From Streptomyces spongiicola (GTDB taxonomy: Bacteria > Actinomycetota > Actinomycetes > Streptomycetales > Streptomycetaceae): DNA of 64,000 nt. Position numbers and translations under genes: made by a program. The notes below the pieces were generated by a model that had not been told where the DNA came from, did not search any database, and was given only the letters and a program-made list of their open reading frames with translations. Every line of letters begins with the position of its first letter. The first letter of the stretch is position 1. The DNA is taken from the NCBI RefSeq assembly GCF_003122365.1, contig NZ_CP029254.1, forward strand, positions 1,379,001-1,443,000, written 5' to 3'. Of this stretch, positions 19,357 through 28,069 are shown in pieces.

Positions 19357-19728
19357 GCACACTCCTCGTTCGGCGCGGACGGGCACGTCCGCGCGGCTCG
19401 GGTCCCGGCAGGCGCCGGGCCCACGGCCGTACGTCTACCACCGACCCGGCCCGGCGATCCAGCGCCGGCACACCGGCCACCCGCCCCAGCACACCCGGCA
19501 CGAGGACGGTCCCCGGCCCTGCGATGTGCCGCATCCGGTGCCGTGCCGACGCCGTGCGCCGGTCCACCGGGGACGACAGCGGAAGCAGCGGGGCGGCGCA
19601 TCACGTCCGCGGCAGCCCGCCGGTCCACCGGGGACGGCAGAACGGGCCCACCCGGGCCGTCACTTCCGATTCGGGCCCGGCATCTGGCGGCCACTCATCG
19701 AGTCTCACTCACGACCCGATGAGTCCCA
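19357..19728. other. Gap upstream of cutA with hairpin
   Basis: This 372-bp stretch has no supported gene. A hairpin (arms ACTCATCG at 19693-19700 and CGATGAGT at 19717-19724) sits 4 bp beyond the stop of the holin-like gene and is a plausible terminator for it. Two copies of CGCCGGTCCACCGGGGACG occur about 60 bp apart at about 19557 and 19617. Confidence 0.5.
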
Positions 19729-20200
19729 TCAGGAGTCGAGATACCGGTCGGACAGCCGGCGAAGCGGCCAGGACACCACCCATGTCACCGATGCGCACAG
19801 CACTGCCCACCCGAATCCGTCGACATTCAGGGCTTCACCGAGCAGATGGGCGATCAGCAGCGCATTGACGGCGCCGACCAGGGGCGGTGTCAGGACAACG
19901 AACACGCCCACCAGGCATCCGATGACAAAGCCGGACAGGACTGCGGTGAAGGGGTCGAACATCAGTACCCGCACGCTCGTGATCATGATTCGAATGCCCA
20001 CAACGGAGCGGGCGGTAGCGGCAATTGGACCTACAGCCGCGCTGACGACGGCCCATCCCAACGCGCCGCCGGCCAGTGCGGCGGCCTCCCAGCGCAGGCT
20101 CTCACCCCCCCCCCGCACCCACCCGCACTCCCGGCAGCATCCACACCGCGCAGGCGAAGCCCACCGCATTCCCCAGCAACCGCGCTATAAGGTGCACCAC
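19729..20200 (-). pseudogene. Holin-like four-helix membrane protein, frameshifted at a ten-base homopolymer
   Basis: The downstream part (GGGESLRWEAAALAGG to VSWPLRRLSDRYLDS) is a small polytopic membrane protein like the phage holin 4 superfamily (PF04020 type). Its expected N-terminus is in another frame: GTG at 20200 or 20197 gives VHLIARLLGNAVGFACAVWM and then meets TGA right after a run of ten Gs (20105-20114, read as C on the plus strand). Removing one G joins the halves into about 156 residues. A stop lies four codons upstream of the GTG, fixing the start. Either a true frameshift, a phase-variable tract or a sequencing error. Confidence 0.7.
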
Positions 20201-20365
20201 GGACGAAGGCTAGCCGGGTCGGCCCCGGGCGGTGCCCGTTTCTCCGGGAGGAGTCGGCGGCCGTGGGCGAGCGGAGGAGGCGGCAGGCCGGACCCCGGCG
20301 GGAACCGAGCCGCCCGGCCAGGCGTTCCACCCATGGTGAACATCCACTCACGGAGGGTGTCCTTC

Positions 20366-20812
20366 ATGGATCCGATTTCGATAGGGTTGCTCGCGGCCCT
20401 GGCGGGCGGTGTCGGCGGCGAGTTGGGCCGGCAGGCGTGGGCGGGGTTGAGTGCCCTGGTGCGGCAGCCCTTCAGGCGCGGGCGGGACGGGGCAGATGCC
20501 CCTCAGGTCAGTACGGGGGAGCTGGAGTTGGCAGCCCTGAGCCGGGCGCCGGACGACCAGGCGCGGGCACGGGCCCTCAGCGCCGCCCTCGCCGCTCGCA
20601 GCGCGCTGGACCCCGACTTCGGCGCCCGCCTGCGGCAGTGGCACGAGGGGGCGAGACTGATCCCCGAGGAGGACGGCGGCGTGCACAACAGCATCAGCGG
20701 AGGCAACCAGTACGGGCCTGTGCTTCAGGGCCGGGACTTCTCCGGGCTCTCCTTCAGCACGCCGCCTCCGCCGCCGGCCGCCCCTGAGGGCGGAACTCCC
20801 GCGGCGCGTTGA
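20366..20812 (+). CDS. Small hydrophobic-helix effector with C-terminal amyloid-like (RHIM-like) motif
   Basis: A 148-residue protein. Residues 1-35 (DPISIGLLAALAGGVGGELG, then RQAWAGLSALV) form a hydrophobic/amphipathic helix; 40-100 are helical and Ala-rich; 106-130 contain a motif with HNSISGGNQYGPVLQGRDF at its core; the end is proline-rich. The layout matches Bell-domain effectors, whose C-terminal bacterial amyloid signalling sequence is mirrored at the N-terminus of a nearby NLR. Here the convergent NLR carries GNDLSGTVHGPVVQARTVV. Known family members are thought to disrupt membranes after amyloid templating; this is inference here. The ATG at 20366 begins the hydrophobic helix; GGAGGG lies 14 nt upstream. 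Confidence 0.75.
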   Translation: MDPISIGLLAALAGGVGGELGRQAWAGLSALVRQPFRRGRDGADAPQVSTGELELAALSRAPDDQARARALSAALAARSALDPDFGARLRQWHEGARLIPEEDGGVHNSISGGNQYGPVLQGRDFSGLSFSTPPPPPAAPEGGTPAAR

Positions 20813-20837
20813 CCGGGCGGCCCCGAGGCGAGATCAG

Positions 20838-20940
20838 CGCGGGATGACCTCAGTGCGGGCCGGATGCGCACGGGATGACCTCCGTGCGGGATGACCTCCG
20901 TGCGGGCCGGATACGCACGGGCCCGGCCTCGTCGCCCCTG
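20838..20940. repeat. Repeats between the effector and NLR genes
   Basis: Imperfect tandem copies of GGGATGACCTCCGTGCGGGC and the related GCCGGATACGCACGGG fill much of the 244-bp convergent gap (20813-21056). No gene is seen in it. Confidence 0.75.
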
Positions 20941-21056
20941 ACGAGTAGGTGCGCGGCTTCGCGCGGCCGGATGCGCGCGACCCGGATACGCGCGGGCCCG
21001 GCATGCCTCCGCGGGCGCCGGACGGTGCGGGGGGAGTTGCGCCGGGCCCGCACCGT

Positions 21057-23195
21057 TCAGGGGGAGCCGTCGGGACCCGGCGCACGGTGCTGCTGTTCCC
21101 GTGCGGCTTCGAGTCGCTCACGCGACCAGCGGGTGTCCGGTTCCTCCGGTCCGAGTGCCCGCTCTCGCTGGGCGAGCGTGCGCTCGTGCAGCGCGACCGC
21201 TTCGGGCACCCGGCCCGCGGCGAGATACGAGTCGGCCAGATTCGACTGGGACCGGAGGGTGTCACGGTGCTCCGGCCCCAGGACACGTACGCGGTCCGCG
21301 ACGCTCTGCTCCTGCGCGGCGACGGCCTCCTCGTAGCGCCGCGCGTCGTGGTGGGTGTTGGCGATGTTGTGCAGGCACCGCAGGGTGTCCGGGTGGTCCG
21401 GTCCCAGCACGGCCGTGCGGCGCTCGAGGACCTGCCGGTGCAGATGCAGCGCCTCGTCGAGCCGGCCCGCCTGCTTGTAGGTGAGTGCGAGGTTGTGCAT
21501 CGACCACAGCACGTCAGTGTGATCGTCGCCGAGGGCCGTGGCACGATCACGCAGGATGGCCTCGTGCTGGACGATGGCCTCGTCGGTCCGCCCGAGGGCC
21601 TTGCAGGTGATGGCCAGCGCCTCCCGTGTCTGCAGGGTGAGCCGGTGCTCCGCGCCGTGCAGCCTCAATCGGGCGTCCAGCGTGGCGGAATGGACGTCGA
21701 GCGCCTCCTCGTGGCTGCCGAGGGCACGGAGCGCCTCTCCGAGACGATGGCGGGAGGCGAGGGTGTCGGCGTGACCTTCCCCCAGTGCCGTTGTCCGCCG
21801 CTCGGCGGCCCGCGCCAGAGACCCGCGGGCCTGGCCGGTCCACCCCTGGGCCAGCATGAACGTTCCCACTCCGTGCAGTGCTCCCGCGAGATCGGCCACC
21901 GCCTGCCCCGGCACACCACCGATCGAGTCGACGAAGGCGTCCAGGGCCTCGGTGTGCGAGATCAGGCGGAGCCAGTGCGGCCAGTCGGCGACCGTCGAGA
22001 AGGGGTCCTCGGGGAGAGCGGACCTGAGCAGTTCGCAGGCCGTGGCCGCTTCCCCGCCGTCCACCGTCATGCCCGACCGGAGCAGCCGTCGCAGGAGCTG
22101 GTGGATGCTCACGCTTCCGCCGTCCGCCGTGATCAGCGAGTAGGAGCGCAGGAGTTCGATGTCGGAGCGTTGGCGTAGCGACGTCTGGGACTCGGGTGCC
22201 AGCAAGCCGAGCGGGATGGTCTCGGGCGCGTAGCAGCAGGCCGTCCTGAGGAGGTGGACGGCGCTCGGCCGCAGCGCGGCGACGGCGTCGACGCTCAGGC
22301 GGAGGCTGCGCGCCGTGTTGCGGCGGTACACGTCCGTCCATGCCGGTGAGTCGAGGAGCTCGCCGGGCTCGGCGTCGAGGAGCCGCTGATAGCCCTCGTA
22401 GGACAGCCCCTGTGCGCGCAGGTAGGCCGAGGCCTGCTGGAGGGCGAGGGGGAGTCCTCCCAGGTCCGCCGCCAGCCGGTGGGCGCCGTCGTCGGCGTCC
22501 AGGCCCGTACGCCCGGAGAGCCACGCCGCGCCGACGGGGGCGGGCAGGGGCTCGACGGTCGTCGCGGCCAGCCCGCACTCCGTCCAGTCCACGTGCCACC
22601 GCGTGGTCACGACCACCGGCCCGCGATCGATCCGGGCCAGCACGGCGGCCACGTCACTCGGCGTCTCGACGCTGTCGAGGACGAGCAGCCAGCCGTCATG
22701 GTGGTGCAGCCAGTCCATGGCCCAGGCGGCCGCGTCCGCCGGTGTGCGCCACTGCCGGTGTCCGGGCAGCAGATGATGGGCCAGGGCTGCGAGGCCCCGG
22801 GTCACGGCCCCGCCGTCCTGCGCGCTGACCCACCAGGTGAGCCGGTACCGCGCTCGCAGCTTGCGGGCGGCGTGCAGGGCGAGTTCGGTCTTGCCCACAC
22901 CGGGCATGCCGACGAGTGCCACGCCGAAGCCGTCGTCGGAGGGCGCCTCGAGCTGCCGGACGACTTCGTCCAGATCGTCGTCGCGGCCCCACAGCCGGCC
23001 GGAGGGAGGCCGTGGCGGGTTCGCCACCGGGGTGAACGCGTGGACGTCGGACGCCGGCGGCAGTCCCGACTCGTGGATGTGCGTGTGCACGCCGCCCACG
23101 ACCGTGCGGGCTTGGACAACCGGCCCGTGGACGGTCCCCGACAGGTCGTTCCCGGTGACTTCCCGCTCCGTGCCGCCGGCCGCGTCCTCCGCCAT
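21057..23195 (-). CDS. NLR-type NB-ARC/TPR protein with N-terminal amyloid signalling motif
   Basis: A 712-residue STAND ATPase. Residues 13-40 hold an RHIM/PP-like motif (GNDLSGTVHGPVVQAR, then TVVGGVHTHIH) matching the neighbouring effector. The NB-ARC domain has Walker A GMPGVGKTE (96-104), Walker B WLLVLDSVE (169-177), VVVTTRW (194-200) and GLPLAL (247-252). About six 42-residue TPRs of kinesin-light-chain type (for example LGPDHPDTLRCLHNIANTHH) occupy about 430-690 and probably sense a ligand. In known systems ligand binding oligomerises the receptor and templates effector amyloid. ATG at 23195 is preferred over in-frame upstream codons because homology starts there. Confidence 0.88.
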   Translation of the reverse strand: MAEDAAGGTEREVTGNDLSGTVHGPVVQARTVVGGVHTHIHESGLPPASDVHAFTPVANPPRPPSGRLWGRDDDLDEVVRQLEAPSDDGFGVALVGMPGVGKTELALHAARKLRARYRLTWWVSAQDGGAVTRGLAALAHHLLPGHRQWRTPADAAAWAMDWLHHHDGWLLVLDSVETPSDVAAVLARIDRGPVVVTTRWHVDWTECGLAATTVEPLPAPVGAAWLSGRTGLDADDGAHRLAADLGGLPLALQQASAYLRAQGLSYEGYQRLLDAEPGELLDSPAWTDVYRRNTARSLRLSVDAVAALRPSAVHLLRTACCYAPETIPLGLLAPESQTSLRQRSDIELLRSYSLITADGGSVSIHQLLRRLLRSGMTVDGGEAATACELLRSALPEDPFSTVADWPHWLRLISHTEALDAFVDSIGGVPGQAVADLAGALHGVGTFMLAQGWTGQARGSLARAAERRTTALGEGHADTLASRHRLGEALRALGSHEEALDVHSATLDARLRLHGAEHRLTLQTREALAITCKALGRTDEAIVQHEAILRDRATALGDDHTDVLWSMHNLALTYKQAGRLDEALHLHRQVLERRTAVLGPDHPDTLRCLHNIANTHHDARRYEEAVAAQEQSVADRVRVLGPEHRDTLRSQSNLADSYLAAGRVPEAVALHERTLAQRERALGPEEPDTRWSRERLEAAREQQHRAPGPDGSP

Positions 23196-24121
23196 GCCCG
23201 CCCCCGTTCGTCCCGGATCACAGCGTGGCACAGGTCGGCCCCGGACCATGCGGCATCTTCGAATGGTCTTGTCTGGTTCTGGTGTGGCCATGACGCCTCG
23301 GCACACCGCCGTGAACCGCCGGCTGCCGAGCGGGAGTCCGCGGGGCCGCTACCGCCCGGGCAGCCGCCACCCACCCGGGCCGCCGCGGCGGGAGCAGCAG
23401 GAGCAGCAGGAGCAGCAGGAGCGGCACGAGCAGCACGAGCGGCAGGAGCAGCACGAGCGGCACGAGCGGCACGAGCGGCAGGAGCAGCAGGAGCAGCACG
23501 AGCGGCACGAGCGGCACGAGCGGCACGAGCGGCACGAGCGGCAGGAGCGGCAGAAGCGGCAGGAGCGGCGGGAGCGGTGCTTCAAACCGCCTGACGCGGT
23601 GGCGAGGCAACGCCACCCGCCGCCACGGCGTCACCCGGTCCCCGCGGCACCGCCGCGACCCCGCCCGTCCTGATGCGGGTGTGGCATGCGACGGCAGATG
23701 CCTGCCGAGTACGCCGGCGGGGCCGGGAACCCGCGGGGCGTGGCACCGGTCCGCCGGGCCGGCACGACGGAGTTCGCGGTGGACGAAGGGCCGTCGGGGC
23801 GACCGGCCGGGGCGTACGCGGCGGTCCCTTGGGACAGGGGCCGGCACCGACCGCCGCCGTGCCCCGCGGTGCCCTCGCCCAGCGCGTCGCCCGCCCTCTC
23901 ACTCGTTCGGCGCGGTCCTTCGCACCGCCCGGCCAATGGCTCAATCACACCGCTCTGACCTGCGGTGACACCACCGGATCAACATGACACGCGGTATGGC
24001 CCGTGCGAATCTGATCGCCCATCAGCAGGCGTGGCGGGCCGACTGCCCCTTACCTCTTGAGGTGTAGGAACGGCCTCCGGCACCACCGTCCGGCGGCACG
24101 GCCAACGCCCCGGAGGACGTC
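23196..24121. repeat. Intergenic region with twenty-unit 9-bp minisatellite
   Basis: This 926-bp gap upstream of the NLR gene contains about twenty 9-bp units (GAGCAGCAG, GAGCGGCAC variants) from 23392 to about 23577. Read forward they would encode an EQQ/ERH polymer and backward a Leu-Pro-Leu-Val polymer; neither looks like a real protein. The rest (23578-24121) shows no convincing gene. The NLR promoter should lie in 23196-23390. Confidence 0.75.
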
Positions 24122-24649
24122 ATGCGCACCACCGCCCGCCTGCTGGCCGGACCGGCGCCGGCGGCCGCCTGCGTCGGCGCGGCGGCCGGGTCCGGCGCCC
24201 GGGCGGCGGACCCCGGGACGCTGGCGCTGACGCCGTCGAGCACCACCGCCGGAGCCTCCGTGACCGCGAGTACCACCGCATGCGGCAGGCGCGGTCACGG
24301 CACGGGCGACGCCGGGTCGCTCGGCGCGGAACGCTTCGACCTGGCACCCGGCGCCGGTGAGGGCGCCGCGGCAGCCGCGGCAGCCGCGGCCGGCGGGTTC
24401 ACGGTGCCCGAGGACACCGAGCCGGGGACGTACACGGTATCCGTGCTCTGCGACAACGGCAGCAAGGCCTACGGGGATCTCGTGGTGCGGGCCCACGGGC
24501 AGGAACCGAGCGGCCATGTGAAGACGGGAGTCGGCGGCAGCGTCGGCCCCGACATCACCCAGATCACGGCGGGGGCGGCCGTCCTGGCCGCGGCCGCCGT
24601 CGGCGGGACCTGGCTCCTGCGCCGTCGGGCGAGCGGCGCGCAGGGCTGA
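24122..24649 (+). CDS. Secreted, membrane-anchored protein, candidate sortase partner
   Basis: A 175-residue protein with an N-terminal Ala-rich signal sequence (MRTTARLLAGPAPAAACVGA), an immunoglobulin-like secreted segment (TLALTPSSTTAGASVTAS; FTVPEDTEPGTYTVSVLCDN), a poly-alanine tract (about 83-90) and a C-terminal transmembrane helix followed by LLRRRAS. The helix-plus-basic-tail resembles a sortase sorting signal, but no LPXTG-like pentapeptide is visible. It is followed after 162 bp by a class F sortase in the same orientation. Two cysteines (in TACGRR and VLCDN) could form a disulphide. Function unknown. Confidence 0.75.
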   Translation: MRTTARLLAGPAPAAACVGAAAGSGARAADPGTLALTPSSTTAGASVTASTTACGRRGHGTGDAGSLGAERFDLAPGAGEGAAAAAAAAAGGFTVPEDTEPGTYTVSVLCDNGSKAYGDLVVRAHGQEPSGHVKTGVGGSVGPDITQITAGAAVLAAAAVGGTWLLRRRASGAQG

Positions 24650-24811
24650 CGGAGAGCGTTCGCGCTCGGCCTCCACCGTCCCTCGTACCGCCGTCCCCGC
24701 CCCCGTCACGCTTCGTCCGGCTGACGGGGGCGGGGAGTTCCGCTCGTCCGGCTGACCGGGGGAGAGGAGTTCCGTCCCCGGGCCGGGCGTCCGGGGAGTC
24801 AGGAGGAGCCC

Positions 24812-25444
24812 ATGAAGTCGAACGGGTTGCTGCCGGCCCTGGCCGTCTGCGCCGGGGTGTGGCTGGTGCAGAACGGGGCGCGGCCCGTCACCCCGCCCGC
24901 TCCCTCGGCCGCCGAGGCCTTCGCCGCCGGCCGGCACACGGACGCCGCCGCGCCCCCGCTGCCGCCGTCGCCCCCGGTGCGGTTGCGGATCCCGAGGATC
25001 GCCGTGGACACCCCGTTGGCACGCCTCGGGCTTGCCGCCGACGGCAGCCTGGAGGTGCCTTCCGGCGGCGGGGGCGGGGCGGCCGGCTGGTACGGCGGCG
25101 GCACCACCCCGGGCGCCCGGGGTACCGCGATCGTCGCCGGTCATGTCGACGACGCCGACGGGCCCGCCGTCTTCTACGGGCTGGGCACCCTGAAGAAGGG
25201 GAACCGCGTCGAGGTGCTCCGCGAGGACGGCGTCACGGCGGTGTTCGCGGTCGACGCGGTGGAGGTGTACGAGAACGACGCCTTCCCCGACCGGAAGGTG
25301 TACGGGGCCGCGCGAGGGGCCGAGCTGCGGGTGATCACCTGCGGCGGCCCGTTCGACCCTCGGACGGGCTACCGGGGCAACGTGGTGGCCTTCGCGCACC
25401 TGGTCGGGGTGCGCGGACCGGTACCGGTCCCGGTCCGGTCCTGA
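24812..25444 (+). CDS. Class F sortase
   Basis: A 210-residue membrane-anchored transpeptidase. An N-terminal hydrophobic segment (LLPALAVCAGVWLVQNGA) is followed by a Pro/Ala linker and the sortase beta-barrel. Catalytic residues are the His of VAGHVDD (about 112), the Cys of RVITCGG (about 179) and an Arg of the following GGPFDPRTGYRGNV segment. Class F enzymes are typical of actinobacteria; their substrates are poorly known. The ATG at 24812 follows AGGAGG at ideal spacing. The upstream secreted protein is its likely partner. Confidence 0.92.
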   Translation: MKSNGLLPALAVCAGVWLVQNGARPVTPPAPSAAEAFAAGRHTDAAAPPLPPSPPVRLRIPRIAVDTPLARLGLAADGSLEVPSGGGGGAAGWYGGGTTPGARGTAIVAGHVDDADGPAVFYGLGTLKKGNRVEVLREDGVTAVFAVDAVEVYENDAFPDRKVYGAARGAELRVITCGGPFDPRTGYRGNVVAFAHLVGVRGPVPVPVRS

Positions 25445-25487
25445 GCGCGCCGCGCCCGCGGGGCGGCAGGCACGGCCCCGCGGTGGC

Positions 25488-25598
25488 CGCAGGGCCGAGG
25501 GGCCTCGCGGTGCCGCAGGGCCGAGGGGCCTCGCGGTGCCGCAGGGCCGCAGGGCCGAGGGGCCTCGCGGTGCCGCAGGGCCGCAGGGCCGAGGGGCC
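25488..25598. repeat. Tandem repeats of CCGAGGGGCCTCGCGGTGCC type
   Basis: Three to four units of 27-36 bp sharing GAGGGGCCTCGCGGTGCCGC, differing by duplication of GCAGGGCC, in the 235-bp gap between the sortase and the convergent TSUP gene. Confidence 0.85.
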
Positions 25599-25679
25599 CG
25601 CGGCACCGCGGCGGTCCCGGCTCCGGGCCCGGGAGCCCCGGCTCCCGGGCAGCCGCCGGACCTCGCTCCCCGCGAGCCC

Positions 25680-26459
25680 TCAGCCCGACCACTGGTCGAA
25701 CGCCAGTTTCGCCACCAGCGAGAACACGACCACGAGCAGCACGCCGCGGACGAACTCCGCGCCCCTGCGGAGGGCCGTCCACGCCCCGAACATGCCGCCC
25801 GCCAGGTTGAACAGCGCCATCAGCGCGGCCAGTTGCCACAGCACCGTCCCCTGGTAGGCGAACATCGCGAGGGCGCCGGCGTTGGTGCACACGTTGACGA
25901 TCTTGGCGGTGGCGGAGGCGGCGACCAGGTCCAGATGGAGCACGGCGGTCAGGGCGAGCACCAGGAAGGTGCCGGTGCCGGGCCCGAACAGGCCGTCGTA
26001 GAAACCGATCCCGCCGCCGACGAGGACGACCGCGGTGGCGATCCGGGCGCGGGTGACCGGTCCCCGGTCGCCACGGGTGCCGAAGGACGGGCGCAGCATG
26101 ACGAACGCCGCGACGCCCAGGAGCACCACCATGATCACCGGCCGGAGCACGTCGCTGCTGATGCCCGCCGCGAAGAACGCCCCGGCCATGGAGCCGGCGA
26201 GCGCGGTCAGTCCGATCCGTACGGCCGTCCCCACCTGCACCGGGGCCTTGCGGACGTAGGTGACCGCCGCGCCGGTGGTGCCGACGATGGCGACCGCCTT
26301 GTTGGTGCCGAGGATCTGGGCGGCGGGCACCTGCGGCATGCCGAGCAGCAGCGCCGGGATGAGCAGCAGCCCGCCGCCGCCGACCACCGCGTCGATCCAG
26401 CCGGCCGCCAGCGCGGCGACACACAGGAGGACGAGGGTGGTCAGCGATATGTCAGGCAT
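25680..26459 (-). CDS. TSUP-family (TauE/SafE) anion permease
   Basis: A 259-residue integral membrane protein with about eight hydrophobic helices in two repeats. The family signature AAGWIDAVVGGGGLLLIPALL (about 18-38) is followed by ILGTNKAVAIVGTTGA; the second half repeats it as GGIGFYDGLFGPGTGTFLVLAL. TSUP proteins export or import sulphite, sulphonates or related anions; the substrate is not determined. It sits between the sortase and the nitrite reductase operon, oriented away from the latter. The ATG at 26459 begins right at the first helix. Confidence 0.9.
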   Translation of the reverse strand: MPDISLTTLVLLCVAALAAGWIDAVVGGGGLLLIPALLLGMPQVPAAQILGTNKAVAIVGTTGAAVTYVRKAPVQVGTAVRIGLTALAGSMAGAFFAAGISSDVLRPVIMVVLLGVAAFVMLRPSFGTRGDRGPVTRARIATAVVLVGGGIGFYDGLFGPGTGTFLVLALTAVLHLDLVAASATAKIVNVCTNAGALAMFAYQGTVLWQLAALMALFNLAGGMFGAWTALRRGAEFVRGVLLVVVFSLVAKLAFDQWSG

Positions 26460-26565
26460 GGGGCGACCCTACGGAGACGATGCGTGCACCGTCCATCGAA
26501 CCCGTGAGTCTTGAGCTACCTCTGAGGTTCCCCGGCCCGCGGCCACCGGCCACCGGCCACCGGCC

Positions 26566-26760
26566 CGGCCCCTCACCCTCCGGGCCCCTCACCCTCCGGG
26601 CCCTTCACCCGCCGGGCCCTTCACCCGCCGGGCCCCTCACCGGCCCGGCCCCTCACACGCCCGGCCCCTCACCCGCCCGGCCCCTCACCCGCCGGGCCCC
26701 TCACCCGCCGGGCCCTTCACCGGCCCGGCCCCTCACCCGCCGTGCGCCTCACACGCCGGG
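26566..26760. repeat. 15-bp minisatellite upstream of the nitrite reductase operon
   Basis: About twelve units of a 15-bp repeat (GGGCCCCTCACCCGCC type) occupy half of the 382-bp divergent gap between the permease and the FAD reductase. It lies directly upstream of the GlnR-like box. Confidence 0.85.
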
Positions 26761-26781
26761 CCGGCGGGTACTGAGGGCAGT

Positions 26782-26819
26782 GTTCCGCGAGGGAAACAAC
26801 CGGGATGCCGACGGGTAAC
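26782..26819 (+). promoter_or_regulatory. Candidate GlnR box upstream of the nir operon
   Basis: Four 5-bp half-sites at exact 6-bp spacing: GTTCC (26782), GAAAC (26793), GATGC (26804), GTAAC (26815), compared with gTnAC-n6-GaAAc-n6-gTnAC-n6-GaAAc. The second is perfect, the first and fourth each miss one base. It ends 22 bp before the ATG of the reductase gene. GlnR activation of nirB is established in Streptomyces. Confidence 0.6.
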
Positions 26820-26841
26820 ACCCGCCCCTCAGTCTGCGTAC

Positions 26842-28068
26842 ATGGATTCGAGGATCGTGGTGGTCGGCGCCGGGATGGCGGGAGCGCGGGTGGCGCGGCA
26901 GCTCGCCCCGGCGTACGACGTCACGCTGCTCGGCGAGGAGCCGCACGCCCCCTACAACAGGGTGCTGCTGGCCGATGTCCTGGCAGGCCGGTACGGCCCC
27001 GAGGTGATCGCGCTTCCCCCGGTCCCGGGGGACGCGGCCCAGGTGCGGCGCGGGGTGCGGGCGGTGCGGGTCGACCGCCGGGCGCGGACCGTGCACTGCG
27101 CGGACGGCACGGTCGCGGTGTACGACCGCCTGGTGCTGGCGACCGGCTCGAACCCCGTGCTGCCGCCGCTGCGCGGGCTCGACGGCGGGCTGCCCGGCGG
27201 CGTGCACCCCTTCCGCACCCTCGACGACTGCCTGGCGCTGGCGGCCGCGGCCCGGCCCGGCAGCCGCGCGGTCGTCGTCGGCGGCGGGCTGCTCGGCGTC
27301 TCCGCCGCACGGGCCCTGGCGGAACGCGGCACGGACGTGGTCGTCGCCCACCAGGGCCCCACCCTGATGGACCGCCATCTCGACCCGGAGGGCGGCGGCC
27401 TGGTGCGCCGCCATCTGGAGGGTCTCGGCGCGGAGGTCCACACCGAGTGCCACGCCCGGGGGCTGCGCCACCGCGACGGTGCCGTCACCGGCGTCGAACT
27501 CGCCGACGGCTTCGTCCTCGACGCCGACCACGTCGTCCTCGCCTGCGGCGTCCGGCCCCGCACCGGCCTGGCCGCGGACGCGGGCCTCACGGTCCGCCGG
27601 GGTGTCGTCGTCGACGACACCCTGACCACATCCGACCCGCGCGTCCACGCCGTCGGCGACTGCGCGGAGCACGCGGGCACCGTCTACGGGCTGGCGGCCC
27701 CCGCCCTGGAACAGGCCGACGTGCTCGCGTCGGTCCTGACAGCCGACCCCGTACCGGGCCGGGAACCGGGGGGCCGGCGCTACACCGGCACCCGGTCCCT
27801 CACCCGGCTCACCCTCGGATCCGCCGGCGCCTTCGACGTCGCCGCGTTCGGGGAGCCCTCACCGCGGCCCGGGGACGACGTCGTCCGCCTCGCCGACGCC
27901 ACCCGCGGCGCCTACCGGAAGGTCGTCGTCCGCGGCGACCGGCTCGTCGGCGGCGCACTCCTCGGCGACCTCGCCTCCGTCGGCGCGCTCGCCCGGGCCT
28001 GGGAGGGCGACGAGCCGCTCCCGGACGCACCCCTGCTCCACCTGCTCACCACCGATGGAGGACTCTGA
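26842..28068 (+). CDS. FAD-dependent NAD(P)H oxidoreductase of the nitrite/nitrate assimilation operon
   Basis: A 408-residue flavoprotein related to the N-terminal module of NirB and to NasB-type reductases. FAD motif IVVVGAGMAGARVARQL at the start, VLATGSNPVLPPL (about 95-107), NAD(P)H motif AVVVGGGLLGVSAARAL (about 145), and HAVGDCAEHAG (about 272). It ends in a domain (FGEPSPRPGDDVVRLADA) also seen in NirB, but has no BFD [2Fe-2S] or siroheme part. It starts the operon; nirB begins one base after its stop. It may feed electrons to NasA or NirB; which one is not resolved. Confidence 0.9.
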   Translation: MDSRIVVVGAGMAGARVARQLAPAYDVTLLGEEPHAPYNRVLLADVLAGRYGPEVIALPPVPGDAAQVRRGVRAVRVDRRARTVHCADGTVAVYDRLVLATGSNPVLPPLRGLDGGLPGGVHPFRTLDDCLALAAAARPGSRAVVVGGGLLGVSAARALAERGTDVVVAHQGPTLMDRHLDPEGGGLVRRHLEGLGAEVHTECHARGLRHRDGAVTGVELADGFVLDADHVVLACGVRPRTGLAADAGLTVRRGVVVDDTLTTSDPRVHAVGDCAEHAGTVYGLAAPALEQADVLASVLTADPVPGREPGGRRYTGTRSLTRLTLGSAGAFDVAAFGEPSPRPGDDVVRLADATRGAYRKVVVRGDRLVGGALLGDLASVGALARAWEGDEPLPDAPLLHLLTTDGGL

Positions 28069-28069
28069 G

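Noticed and set aside
23218..23847. Leu/Pro/Val-rich minus-strand ORF that looks like a membrane protein
   Set aside because: The hydrophobic part is a translated 9-bp repeat (GAGCRGCAS reverse); no other support.
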